A DNA stretch of 24,583 bases. Source: Actinomycetes bacterium. Lineage in GTDB: Bacteria; Actinomycetota; Acidimicrobiia; Acidimicrobiales; UBA8190. The notes beneath the pieces are model-generated. The model did no database searches, had not been told where the DNA came from, and saw nothing but the letters and a program-made list of their open reading frames with translations. Of the stretch, positions 8,133-14,904 are shown piece after piece; positions within the stretch are counted from its first letter, which is position 1; each line of letters opens with the position of its first letter. Made by a program: the position numbers and the translations under genes. Location: the NCBI GenBank assembly GCA_021798135.1, contig JAJZYI010000011.1, forward strand, positions 1-24,583. Direction: 5' to 3'.

Positions 8133-8450
8133 TCAGATGCAGCCGCGCGGCTTCGGGATGCCGGCGATCTTGGCCGCCTCCTTGGCGGGTCCCTTGGGGA
8201 ACAGCTGGTACAGCTCGGCGATGCCGACGCCGGAGACCTTCGCCAGCGCCCGGACGGCCGGGCCGGCACCCTTCTCCTCGAACTCCCGGCGCATCACGCC
8301 GATCACCAGCCAGTGGCGGTCCGTCAGCTCGCCGATCCCCTCGGCCCTGGCGATCTCGGCGGCAACGCCCTCGTTCCACTGCGACGCGTCCGTGAGGAAC
8401 CCCTCGGCGTCCACGTCGACGTCCGTCCCGGCGTACGTCATCACGGCCAT
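8133..8450 (-). CDS. TusE/DsrC-family sulfur carrier
   Basis: A 105-residue DsrC-fold protein. The family pattern is clear: DVDAEGFLTDASQWNEGVA, a central LTDRHWLVIGVMRREFEE, and the flexible C-terminal arm KIAGIPKPRGCI with the conserved penultimate Cys (C104). The second arm cysteine of true DsrC, 11 residues earlier, is Ala here, so it is TusE-like: it can carry a persulfide but cannot form the DsrC trisulfide/disulfide. ATG 8450 follows GAGGAGG with 7-nt spacing. It lies between the SQR-like and DsrE-like genes on the same strand, which supports a sulfur-relay role. Confidence 0.87.
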   Translation of the reverse strand: MAVMTYAGTDVDVDAEGFLTDASQWNEGVAAEIARAEGIGELTDRHWLVIGVMRREFEEKGAGPAVRALAKVSGVGIAELYQLFPKGPAKEAAKIAGIPKPRGCI

Positions 8451-8537
8451 GTCCCGTCCTCCTCGTCGTGCCGCGCCACTCCCCCGCCGGCGTGCCAGCG
8501 CCGGCCACCCGCCGCCGTCATCGGACGCCCGCCGCCG

Positions 8538-9821
8538 TCATCGGCCGCCCGCCCCGCTCCGCCCGGCCTCGCCGCCCGCCGCGGCGACGGCGAGCAGCTT
8601 GCCGGAGCGCGGCATGCGGCTCGGGACGCCGGGAATGCTCCGCCCGGGCAGCAGCACGTGCCAGTAGAGCTGCTCGAAGGCGAGCTTGCCGAGATGGTTG
8701 AGCCTCGACTCGCGCAGCAGGGGCAGCCCGACGGGCCCGGGGAAGTGCCCGGGCACCGGTTCGACCTCGTCGTTGAAGTCGATGAGCAGCGCCTTGCCGA
8801 AGCCGCTCTCGATGAAGCAGTTGGCGTGCCCGTCGAAGGCGGCGTCCAGGGGCCGTCCCTGCAGGTGGCGCGCCACGTTGTGCGCCACCACCTCGCCCTC
8901 GAAGTGAGCCACCGATCCCGCCTTCGACGCGGCGAGGTCGGTGGCGTCGCCGATGACGAAGACGTCGGGGTGGCTGCGGGCCTGCAGCGTGACCGGATCC
9001 GTCGGCACGAACCCGAGCGGGTCGCCGAGGCCGGGGGAACGCCCCACGTACGGGGCGCCACCGTGCAGCGGCACCACCACGGCGAGGTCGAAGGGGACCT
9101 CGCGGCCGTCGTACGACACCAGGCGGCCGGCGTCGGCGTCGACCGTGCCGGTGTTGAACTCCGTCACCACGTCGACGCCCTTCGCAGCGAGCAGGCCCGA
9201 CAGCTCGCGGTTGCACACGGCCTTGGTGAACGCGCCGTCGAGCGGTGTGACGAACGTCAGGTGGACCCGGTCCCGGACCCGCCGGCGGCGGAACCACCAG
9301 TCGGCGAGGAACGAGAACTCGAGCGGCGCCACCGGGCACTTGATCGGCATGTCGGCGACGTTCACGACCAGCTCGCCGCCGTCGAAGCGCGCCATGGCCC
9401 CGGCGAGCGCCGCGGCACCCTCGAGGTCGTAGAACGTGTGGACCGAGCGCCGCCACCCGCCTCCGGTCAGCCCCTCGGTCTCGCCCGGCAGCAGGCTGGC
9501 ACCGCTGGCGACGACGAGCACGTCGTAGCCGAGCGTGCTGCCGTCGTCGAGCGCCACCGACCCTGCCTGGAGGTCCACGGCGTCGACGGCGCTGCGCACG
9601 AACCGCACCCCCGGCAGGAGCTGACGGGCGCGGGGGCGGACGAGGCGCGACGGCGTCGACATCCCGAACGGGACGAAGAGCAGGCCCGGCTGGTAGACGT
9701 GGTCGTCGTCGCGGTCGACCACCACCACGTCCACGTCCTCTTCGGCCAGGGACCGCCGCAGGCGGTTGGCGGCGATGGTGCCGCCGGTCCCGCCTCCGAG
9801 GACCACGATGCGCTTCGGCAT
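8538..9821 (-). CDS. Sulfide:quinone oxidoreductase-like FAD protein
   Basis: A membrane-peripheral FAD oxidoreductase of the SQR/NDH-2 superfamily, 427 residues. N-terminal FAD motif IVVLGGGTGGTIAANRL (about 5-21), then DHVYQPGLLFVPFG; the second dinucleotide contact is VFVIGDATDL (about 288). Three cysteines stand out: C162 in DMPIKCPVAP and C335 in GHANCFIE match the redox pair of SQR, and C203 in AVCNREL is a third. The C-terminus has an amphipathic FEQLYWHVLLPG segment suited to membrane contact. ATG 9821 has no good ribosome site but lies 7 nt after CAGGCT, consistent with a leaderless mRNA. It heads an operon with tusE- and dsrE-like genes. Substrate inferred: sulfide or another sulfane donor. 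Confidence 0.8.
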   Translation of the reverse strand: MPKRIVVLGGGTGGTIAANRLRRSLAEEDVDVVVVDRDDDHVYQPGLLFVPFGMSTPSRLVRPRARQLLPGVRFVRSAVDAVDLQAGSVALDDGSTLGYDVLVVASGASLLPGETEGLTGGGWRRSVHTFYDLEGAAALAGAMARFDGGELVVNVADMPIKCPVAPLEFSFLADWWFRRRRVRDRVHLTFVTPLDGAFTKAVCNRELSGLLAAKGVDVVTEFNTGTVDADAGRLVSYDGREVPFDLAVVVPLHGGAPYVGRSPGLGDPLGFVPTDPVTLQARSHPDVFVIGDATDLAASKAGSVAHFEGEVVAHNVARHLQGRPLDAAFDGHANCFIESGFGKALLIDFNDEVEPVPGHFPGPVGLPLLRESRLNHLGKLAFEQLYWHVLLPGRSIPGVPSRMPRSGKLLAVAAAGGEAGRSGAGGR

Positions 9822-9827
9822 GGTCGC

Positions 9828-9871
9828 AGCCTGGCGCCCGCGCCCGCTGCGGCAACAGGGCCCAAAGTCCC
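9828..9871 (-). promoter_or_regulatory. DevR-like box and -10 of the SQR-TusE-DsrE operon
   Basis: GGGACTTTGGGCCCTG (9871 to 9856) is followed after 22 nt by CAGGCT (9833 to 9828). If the transcript starts at the A of ATG 9821, the box centre is at exactly -42.5. GGGACTTT also matches the left half of the mycobacterial DosR consensus. Confidence 0.65.
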
Positions 9872-9971
9872 GAGCCGGCCGCACCGGCGCCGTGCGGCAC
9901 GGCGCCGCCGGAACCGCCCTGACGGCTGGAACCGCCCTCACCGCCAGGACCGGCTGACGACCGGGCCCTCC

Positions 9972-9988
9972 CCGGGGCCGGGCCCCGG
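9972..9988 (-). terminator. GC hairpin after the phosphofructokinase gene
   Basis: CCGGGGC-CGG-GCCCCGG is a perfect 7-bp stem with a 3-nt loop, starting 6 nt past the pfk stop. There is no U-run, as is common in GC-rich actinobacteria, so termination is only inferred. Confidence 0.4.
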
Positions 9989-9994
9989 CGACGC

Positions 9995-11017
9995 TCAGCC
10001 GACGAGGACCTGCGCGGCCTCGACCAGCGCTGCCGGTGCCGCACGCGGCCCCGTGGCCGCCACGGCGAGGGGCACGATGCCCACCTCGTCGCCGACCAGC
10101 GCGGTCATGACGCCGCTGGCGCCCTCCTCCACCGCCTCCACAGCGGCCACGCCGAACCGGCTGGCGAGCAGCCGGTCCGCGGGCGTCGGGGCGCCACCTC
10201 GCTGCACGTGCCCCAGCACGACGAGGCGCGACTCGAAACCGGTGCGCACCGCGAGCTCGGAGCGGACCCGCTCACCGACCGCCCCGGCCACGATCGACCC
10301 GTTCGGCTCGCGCCGCGGGCCGAGGTCCATGGTGCCCGGGAGCGGCGAGGCTCCCTCGGCGACCACCACGATCGAGTAGCTGACCGTTTCGTGGCGCCGG
10401 CGGAGGGCCTCTGCCACCTCGGCGATGTCGAACGGCCGCTCCGGAGCGAGGATGGCGTGGGCCCCGCCGGCGATGCCGGCACCGTAGGCGAGCCACCCGG
10501 TGTGGTGGCCCATGACCTCCACGACCATCAGGCGGTCGTGGCTCTCGGCGGTCGTCCTCACCCGGTCCACCGCCTCGGTGGCGATGGTGAGCGCCGAGTC
10601 GAACCCGACGCTGCGGTCGGTGCCGGGCACGTCGTTGTCGATGGTCTTGGGGACGCCGACGACCCTGGCGCCGGCCTCGGCGAGCCGGTTGGCAGCGGCG
10701 AGGGTCCCGTCCCCGCCGACGACGATCAGCGCGCCGACGCCGTCGCGCTCGAGCGTCGTGAGCGCCCGGAGCTCCGCCCCGTGGTGCTCGGCGGGGTGGT
10801 ACCGGGCGGTGCCGAGGGCGGTGCCCCCGGTGGCGAGGAGCGCGTCGGTCTCCGCGACGCCCAGCGGCACCGCGTCGCCCTCGACCACCCCCCGGAAGCC
10901 GTGCCGGTACCCGACGACGCCGTCGCCATAGCGGTGCTGCGCGGTGTGGACCACCGCGCGGATCACGGCGTTCAGGCCAGGGCAGTCGCCCCCGCCGGTC
11001 ACGATGCCGAGGCGCAT
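9995..11017 (-). CDS. pfkA: 6-phosphofructokinase, actinobacterial group III, predicted ATP-dependent
   Basis: Phosphorylates fructose 6-phosphate. The 340 residues cover the whole PFK fold: GIVTGGGDCPGLNAVIRAVV at the N-terminus, IVVGGDGT (101-105), GVPKTIDNDVPGTD (121-134), EVMGHHTGWLA and GHVQRGGAPTPADR. The phosphoryl-donor positions are Gly104 and Lys124. Gly104 favours ATP over pyrophosphate; Lys124 is typical of PPi enzymes but also occurs with Gly104 in Streptomyces ATP-PFKs. ATG 11017 has no clear ribosome site, but TAGGGT ends 7 nt upstream, so a leaderless start is likely. No DevR-like box was found upstream. Confidence 0.92.
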   Translation of the reverse strand: MRLGIVTGGGDCPGLNAVIRAVVHTAQHRYGDGVVGYRHGFRGVVEGDAVPLGVAETDALLATGGTALGTARYHPAEHHGAELRALTTLERDGVGALIVVGGDGTLAAANRLAEAGARVVGVPKTIDNDVPGTDRSVGFDSALTIATEAVDRVRTTAESHDRLMVVEVMGHHTGWLAYGAGIAGGAHAILAPERPFDIAEVAEALRRRHETVSYSIVVVAEGASPLPGTMDLGPRREPNGSIVAGAVGERVRSELAVRTGFESRLVVLGHVQRGGAPTPADRLLASRFGVAAVEAVEEGASGVMTALVGDEVGIVPLAVAATGPRAAPAALVEAAQVLVG

Positions 11018-11112
11018 CGCCGCACCCTACCAAGCCGCCCTCCGGCGACCGCGGCCCGGCAGGTCGTGGGCGCGCGGGCGGCCGCGTGCGGACGGCCATC
11101 GGCCAGGCTCGT

Positions 11113-11176
11113 GCCACCGCGCCACCGCGGCGCCGGGCCACCGCGCCACCGCGGCGCCGCGCCACCGCGGCGCCGA
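11113..11176. repeat. GC-rich tandem repeat upstream of pfkA
   Basis: Nested units: two 24-bp copies beginning GCCACCGCGCCACCGCGGCG (11113-11136, 11137-11160), then a 16-bp partial copy (11161-11176). No gene was found over it. Confidence 0.75.
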
Positions 11177-11226
11177 GCCACAGCGCCCCCCTCAGGTGCG
11201 CCTGGCACCACGCCGTCTCGATGCGG

Positions 11227-11502
11227 TCAGGCCCGGATCTCCTCCTCGTCGGGTGGCTCCGCTATCGCCTGCTCCAGCCAGTCCGCCTCCGGTACGTCGT
11301 CAGCACGCTCGCCGGGGCGGCGGGGGTGGGTGCCGGCGACCTCCGCGGCCTGGTCGAGCACGTCGGCCTCCGGACGGTCGCCGAGCCCCCCTGCCAGGAC
11401 GGTGCCGGGCCCGCCGTCGCCCTCCGGGGCGCCGTCGGCGTCCTCGCGCTGCTCCTGCAGGTCGGCGTCCGACGCGACCGGCTCGGGCTGCGGCCCGCTC
11501 AT
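11227..11502 (-). CDS. Small acidic protein with two PEADxLxQA motifs
   Basis: 91 residues, strongly acidic, without membrane segment or cysteine. It contains RPEADVLDQAAEV (about residues 45-57) and VPEADWLEQAIAE (about 71-83), two copies of one motif, and ends DEEEIRA. I recall similar EADxLEQ small proteins in actinobacteria but cannot assign a function. ATG 11502 overlaps the stop of the upstream small membrane gene (ATGA), which is the main reason to accept this start. No independent ribosome site is seen. Confidence 0.6.
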   Translation of the reverse strand: MSGPQPEPVASDADLQEQREDADGAPEGDGGPGTVLAGGLGDRPEADVLDQAAEVAGTHPRRPGERADDVPEADWLEQAIAEPPDEEEIRA

Positions 11503-11807
11503 CCGACCGGCACCCGGGGAGCCCGGCGCGCAGGGCGCGCGGCGCTGCGCCCTGACGGTTCGGCCGGCCGACCGGCTGCCGGGAGCCCGACCGGCCGGCA
11601 CGCCCCAGCACCGGGCGGAGCGGCTCGGCCCGCCGAACGGGCGGGTCGTGGCGCGGGTGCCCCGGCACGGCCGCGGCCCTCGGCCTGCAAGGACCGTGCC
11701 AGGCGCCGGCCCGACAGCGCCCGCCCGCCTGTCACGAGCGAGACGGCGACGACGCCGGCCCCCGTCGCCCCCACCATCGCCACCACGATCATCGACTCAG
11801 CATCCAT
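11499..11807 (-). CDS. Small membrane protein, function unknown
   Basis: 102 residues. ATG 11807 sits 5 nt after GGAGGGAGGAG, one of the strongest ribosome sites in the window. Residues 6-25 (MIVVAMVGATGAGVVAVSLV) form one membrane helix, followed by a basic Arg/Ala/Pro-rich tail (RRLARSLQAEGRGRAG). The tail is low in complexity and may be unstructured. The stop overlaps the start of the acidic small gene, so the two are probably one operon. No family recognised. Confidence 0.6.
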   Translation of the reverse strand: MDAESMIVVAMVGATGAGVVAVSLVTGGRALSGRRLARSLQAEGRGRAGAPAPRPARSAGRAAPPGAGACRPVGLPAAGRPAEPSGRSAARPARRAPRVPVG

Positions 11808-11960
11808 CGGGCTCCTCCCTCCGCAGCGCGGTCCCGGCCGCCGGTCACGACCGGGCTCCCCTGCCGCATCGCCGTCACGTTCCGTCGACCCGGTCTCGTC
11901 GCCTGCCGGACCCGTCGGCGACGGCAGCACCGGCCGGTGACGGCGCCGCCCGCGGCGCCG

Positions 11961-13121
11961 TCACGCCCCCGCCGGCGAACGGCCCGCCGGCACGAGGTCG
12001 AGCGTCGCCGGTGCGGACGCCGGGTGGACGACGGCAGACGCGCCACCGGCCTCGAAGGTCACCGTCGTGCCGCCGGCGCCGACCACGACCGTCGCCGGGC
12101 CGGCCACGCGCGCCGTGCGGACCTGTCCGGCGGGCACGACGGCGGCGACGACGGGCGCCGCGTCGCCCAGCTTGATCTGGAGCCACGTGGGCCGGGTCAC
12201 CGCCACCCTGACGGTGAACGACGGCGCCTCGACCTCGTAGCGCGTGGCGCCACCGGATCCCGGCAGCGACTGGTAGGCCAGGGTCGCACCGCTGGCGATG
12301 CCGGTGCCGACACCGGGTGCCGGCACCGCCTTCCCCGCCGCCGCGCCGGTCGCCGCCGGACCGAGAAGCCCTGCACGCGCCGACACCAGCAACCCGCCGG
12401 CCAGGATGTTCGCCGCAGCGGCCGCCCCGGCCAACCGGGCCACGGCGCGGGCGCCTCGGTGCCGGCGGCGCCGTCGCGCGAGGGCGGCCACGTTCGGCGG
12501 TGCCCCGCCGAACGACCGTCCGGCCCCACCGACACCTGCCGGGCCGTCGGCCACGGCATACGCCTCCGACCAGGCCGTGAGCGTGTCGGCGACGAGCTCG
12601 TCGGCGTCGAGCCCCAGCCCTGGGGCTGCACCGCGCAGTGTCTGCAGCACGGCCACGGGAGCGGCCCGCACCGTGGCGCCGGACTCGAGCCCCGCCAGGA
12701 CCGCGGGCGGAAGCAGGCCCCCGGCGGCCAGGGCCGTCCACGAGCGTCCGCTGCGCGCCCTGGCCGACTGGATCCTGGTGCGGACCGACGTCGGCAGCCG
12801 CAGCGCCACCGGCACCGCCACGACGTCGGGACGGCCGGGGTCGACACCCAAGCCCCCGGCCGCGTCGCCCGGTGCGCGACCCCCGACGTCGGGCACGCCC
12901 GGGTCGTCGGCCGGTCCACCCGCTGGACGGGCGGCCGGGGCGGCTCGCCCCGTGGTGCCGGCGTCGGCGTCGGCCCGGCTGCCATCGCCCGCGCCGCACG
13001 GCGGAGCCCCGCGCTCGCGCCTCCGGTGCCGGTGGACCGCCGGTGAGTCGTGCCGACCCGACAGCCACGAGGGAAACGGCAGTGCCCACCGTCCTGCCGG
13101 CCGGCGCGCCAGGTCGTTCAT
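11961..13121 (-). CDS. RodZ-like membrane protein (degenerate HTH, one TM, DUF4115-like C-terminus)
   Basis: Recognisable parts from N to C: a Pro/Ala/Gly-rich stretch; a helical segment LRLPTSVRTRIQSARARSGRSW...GLDADELVADTLTAWSEAY resembling the HTH_25 domain of RodZ; a basic stretch and an Ala-rich hydrophobic helix (ARLAGAAAAANILAGGLLVS); then a C-terminal beta domain with PTWLQIKLGDAAPVVAAVVP and PATVVVGAGGTTVTFEAGG, like DUF4115. The frame stays open to GTG 13298, but a predicted promoter places the transcript start near 13263, so ATG 13121 (386 residues) is chosen. It lacks a good ribosome site and the true start may be further in. Function unknown; an envelope or sensory role is possible. 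Confidence 0.5.
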   Translation of the reverse strand: MNDLARRPAGRWALPFPSWLSGRHDSPAVHRHRRRERGAPPCGAGDGSRADADAGTTGRAAPAARPAGGPADDPGVPDVGGRAPGDAAGGLGVDPGRPDVVAVPVALRLPTSVRTRIQSARARSGRSWTALAAGGLLPPAVLAGLESGATVRAAPVAVLQTLRGAAPGLGLDADELVADTLTAWSEAYAVADGPAGVGGAGRSFGGAPPNVAALARRRRRHRGARAVARLAGAAAAANILAGGLLVSARAGLLGPAATGAAAGKAVPAPGVGTGIASGATLAYQSLPGSGGATRYEVEAPSFTVRVAVTRPTWLQIKLGDAAPVVAAVVPAGQVRTARVAGPATVVVGAGGTTVTFEAGGASAVVHPASAPATLDLVPAGRSPAGA

Positions 13122-13222
13122 GCTGGCCGTGGCGCTCGGGCGTGGCGGCGCGTGCGGGTCGTCGGCATCTGCGTCCCTCCTGCCGCTCCCGGGCGGCCCC
13201 GACACCGGGCCAGCCGACGTGC

Positions 13223-13257
13223 CAGGACCTTGCGGCTGGGCAGGACCTTGCGGCTGG
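13223..13257. repeat. 18-bp direct repeat in the RodZ-like leader
   Basis: CAGGACCTTGCGGCTGGG at 13223-13240 is repeated at 13241-13257, differing only at the end. It lies just downstream of the predicted transcript start and each copy contains GGACCTT, resembling half of the nearby DevR-like box. Confidence 0.75.
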
Positions 13258-13270
13258 CCGCCTGGTCCCC

Positions 13271-13313
13271 ACGGTACGGGCCGGGACGGCCGTCGCACAG
13301 TGCCGAAGGTCCC
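13271..13313 (-). promoter_or_regulatory. DevR-like box and -10 of the RodZ-like gene
   Basis: GGGACCTTCGGCACTG (13313 to 13298) is followed after 21 nt by TACCGT (13276 to 13271), a TAnnnT -10. The predicted start is an A at 13263. The box overlaps the upstream GTG 13298 and so argues against that codon as the start. Confidence 0.58.
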
Positions 13314-13343
13314 GAGCGCCCCGGACTGCGCCTGCCCGCGCCG

Positions 13344-13925
13344 TCAGTCGGCCTGCCGCCCCGCAGGACGTCGCCGTCTGCGCCGCCGGCCGGCACCGCT
13401 CGCCACCGCCAGTCGCAGCTCCTCGAGTGCCTGGTCGAGCTCCAGCACCGCGCGCTCGACGGCGTCGCCGCAGCCAACCGGCTGCATCGCCGCCTGCAGC
13501 AGCAGGCCGGCACTGCAGATCCGGTCGACGACCCGGTCGAGCGCGGCGAGGTCGTCGGATGCCGCTGCCCGCCCGGCTGCCGTGCACGCGCGTGGCGACC
13601 CGCTCCCCGCCACGACGTCGGTGCCGGGAGCCGGCGCTGGCCCCGCGCTCGCTACCGCCACCTCGCTCGGGACGGCTCCGAGGTCCCCCCCGTCCTGCCC
13701 CGGCGCGAAGCGCGCCGGGACGACCGGAACCGCAACGGCCTCGGCTCGATCGGCCGGTCCGTCGGGCGGGGCGCCGACGGCGAACTGCTGCTCGACCGGG
13801 CCCCGCCGGCGTTCGGCCTCCCGCGAGCTCCCGGCGTCGCGGTCGACGTCCACCTCGACCAGCGCCCGGAGCCGGTGCACCGGGAAGCCAGGCCGGCACC
13901 CCGGCCCGGTGAGTGCGTGCGCCAC
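13344..13925 (-). CDS. Helical protein resembling a DevS-type histidine-kinase DHp segment without the phospho-His
   Basis: 193 residues. The first 110 or so are Ala/Pro/Gly-rich with no clear domain. The last 75 read ASDDLAALDRVVDRICSAGLLLQAA...AVERAVLELDQALEELRLAV. This follows the dimerisation helices of DevS/NarX-type kinases (LHDTVIQRLFAAGLSLQ...LDATIRDIR), but the phospho-accepting His is Leu and no ATPase domain follows. The tail is an Arg-rich cluster. GTG 13925 is preceded by AAGGGGGTGG at suitable spacing. It could act as a dimerising decoy or adaptor of a two-component system; that is inference. It sits among DevR-box genes, and no DevS kinase is encoded in the window. Confidence 0.5.
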   Translation of the reverse strand: MAHALTGPGCRPGFPVHRLRALVEVDVDRDAGSSREAERRRGPVEQQFAVGAPPDGPADRAEAVAVPVVPARFAPGQDGGDLGAVPSEVAVASAGPAPAPGTDVVAGSGSPRACTAAGRAAASDDLAALDRVVDRICSAGLLLQAAMQPVGCGDAVERAVLELDQALEELRLAVASGAGRRRRRRRPAGRQAD

Positions 13926-14217
13926 AGCACCACCCCCCTTGTCGCTGCCGTCGCTCGCCCGACGCTCGTGGCGGTGACCTCGACCGGCGGCACGCGAGAT
14001 CGTCCGATGGGTTCACCGTACCAACGGCGTCAACCTGGCGCGCCGGGCGGCCAGCTCGGCGGGCGACCCGGTGGCCTCCGCGATGCCGCGCCGCGGCCGG
14101 CACGACCGGCTCCGCGAGCCAGGCGCCACCGACGCGACTTGCAGTGGCCCCAGGGGCACCCGTCGTGATCGTCTCCGCGCCGAGGTCGCCCAACCGGCGG
14201 CCAATCTCCCACGCTCC

Positions 14218-14260
14218 GGGACCTAGGGCCCTACCGCGGGCCGTGAGGGCGGCGCACACT
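14218..14260 (+). promoter_or_regulatory. DevR-like box and -10 of the small membrane gene at 14339
   Basis: GGGACCTAGGGCCCTA (14218-14233) is followed after 21 nt by CACACT (14255-14260), predicting a start near 14268 and a leader of about 70 nt. It is the only element recognised in the 413-base gap 13926-14338. Its near-palindromic core could also serve the divergent gene at 13925. Confidence 0.62.
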
Positions 14261-14338
14261 ACCGACACACGGGCCCAGGGCCGGCTGGGGGGCCGTTCCC
14301 CCACCGGTGGCGGCGGGCCCTGGGACCGAGGAGGCCCG

Positions 14339-14686
14339 ATGCGCGTGCTGCCGCTGGCGTTGGTCACGAGTGGGGTGGCGTTGGTCTTGGCGGTCGCCGG
14401 GTGGTGGTGGGCACGACGGTGGCGACAGGACTCGGCGGCCCCGGCCGAGGTGCCCCGTTCGCTCGTCCGGGTGCTGCACGGGGACGACGAGCTGCGCGAG
14501 GCGCTGGAGCGGGCGGCACGCTTCGAGCACGGTGTCGCGGCCTCGTTGCGGGCCCGAGCCTCCCGGTACGAGGCCATGCTGCCCGCAGCGCGGGTCACGG
14601 ACATCCGAGCCGACGCCTCGACGGCCAGGCGCGACCAGCCTCACGGTCGGGCCGCCGGCCCCGGCACCGAGCGGCACAGCGCCTGA
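14339..14686 (+). CDS. Small single-pass membrane protein, function unknown
   Basis: 115 residues. An N-terminal helix (residues 4-25, LPLALVTSGVALVLAVAGWWWA) is followed by RRW, so the C-terminus is probably cytoplasmic. About residues 40-90 look helical and amphipathic (SLVRVLHGDDELREALERAARFEHGVAASLRARASRYEAM). ATG 14339 follows GAGGAGG by 5 nt. A DevR-like promoter lies upstream, and the stop codon falls inside the first unit of a 16-bp tandem repeat. It resembles in plan, but not clearly in sequence, the small membrane protein at 11499-11807. No family recognised. Confidence 0.65.
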   Translation: MRVLPLALVTSGVALVLAVAGWWWARRWRQDSAAPAEVPRSLVRVLHGDDELREALERAARFEHGVAASLRARASRYEAMLPAARVTDIRADASTARRDQPHGRAAGPGTERHSA

Positions 14687-14758
14687 CGCGCACGGCGCCT
14701 CACGCGCACGGCGCCTCACGCGCACGGCGCCTCACGCGCACGGCGCCTGACGCGCACG
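14679..14758. repeat. Five tandem copies of a 16-bp repeat
   Basis: Units of GCGCCTCACGCGCACG (copies 1 and 5 have G for the seventh base) at 14679, 14695, 14711, 14727 and 14743. The array begins at the 3' end of the small membrane gene and includes its TGA. Confidence 0.9.
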
Positions 14759-14904
14759 GCGCACACCACCTGAACACCACCTGACGCGCACCGCATGACG
14801 CCCACGCGCCATGCCCGGTGACGATCGGGCACCTGCTCCCGCCACGGCACCACCGGCCACCGCATCCTGTGGACCCGATGGCCAGACGCCACGAGCGCCA
14901 CCAG

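Noticed and set aside
12606..12630. Inverted repeat AGCCCCAGCCCTGGGGCT
   Set aside because: It lies inside the RodZ-like coding sequence, is short, and is expected by chance at this GC content.
11875..14604. 909-codon minus-strand open frame
   Set aside because: Low-complexity Arg/Gly/Ala product that runs through the coding frames of the RodZ-like and DHp-like genes; no domain seen.
14679..14758. CRISPR-like array
   Set aside because: The 16-bp units are directly adjacent with no spacers, so this is a plain tandem repeat.
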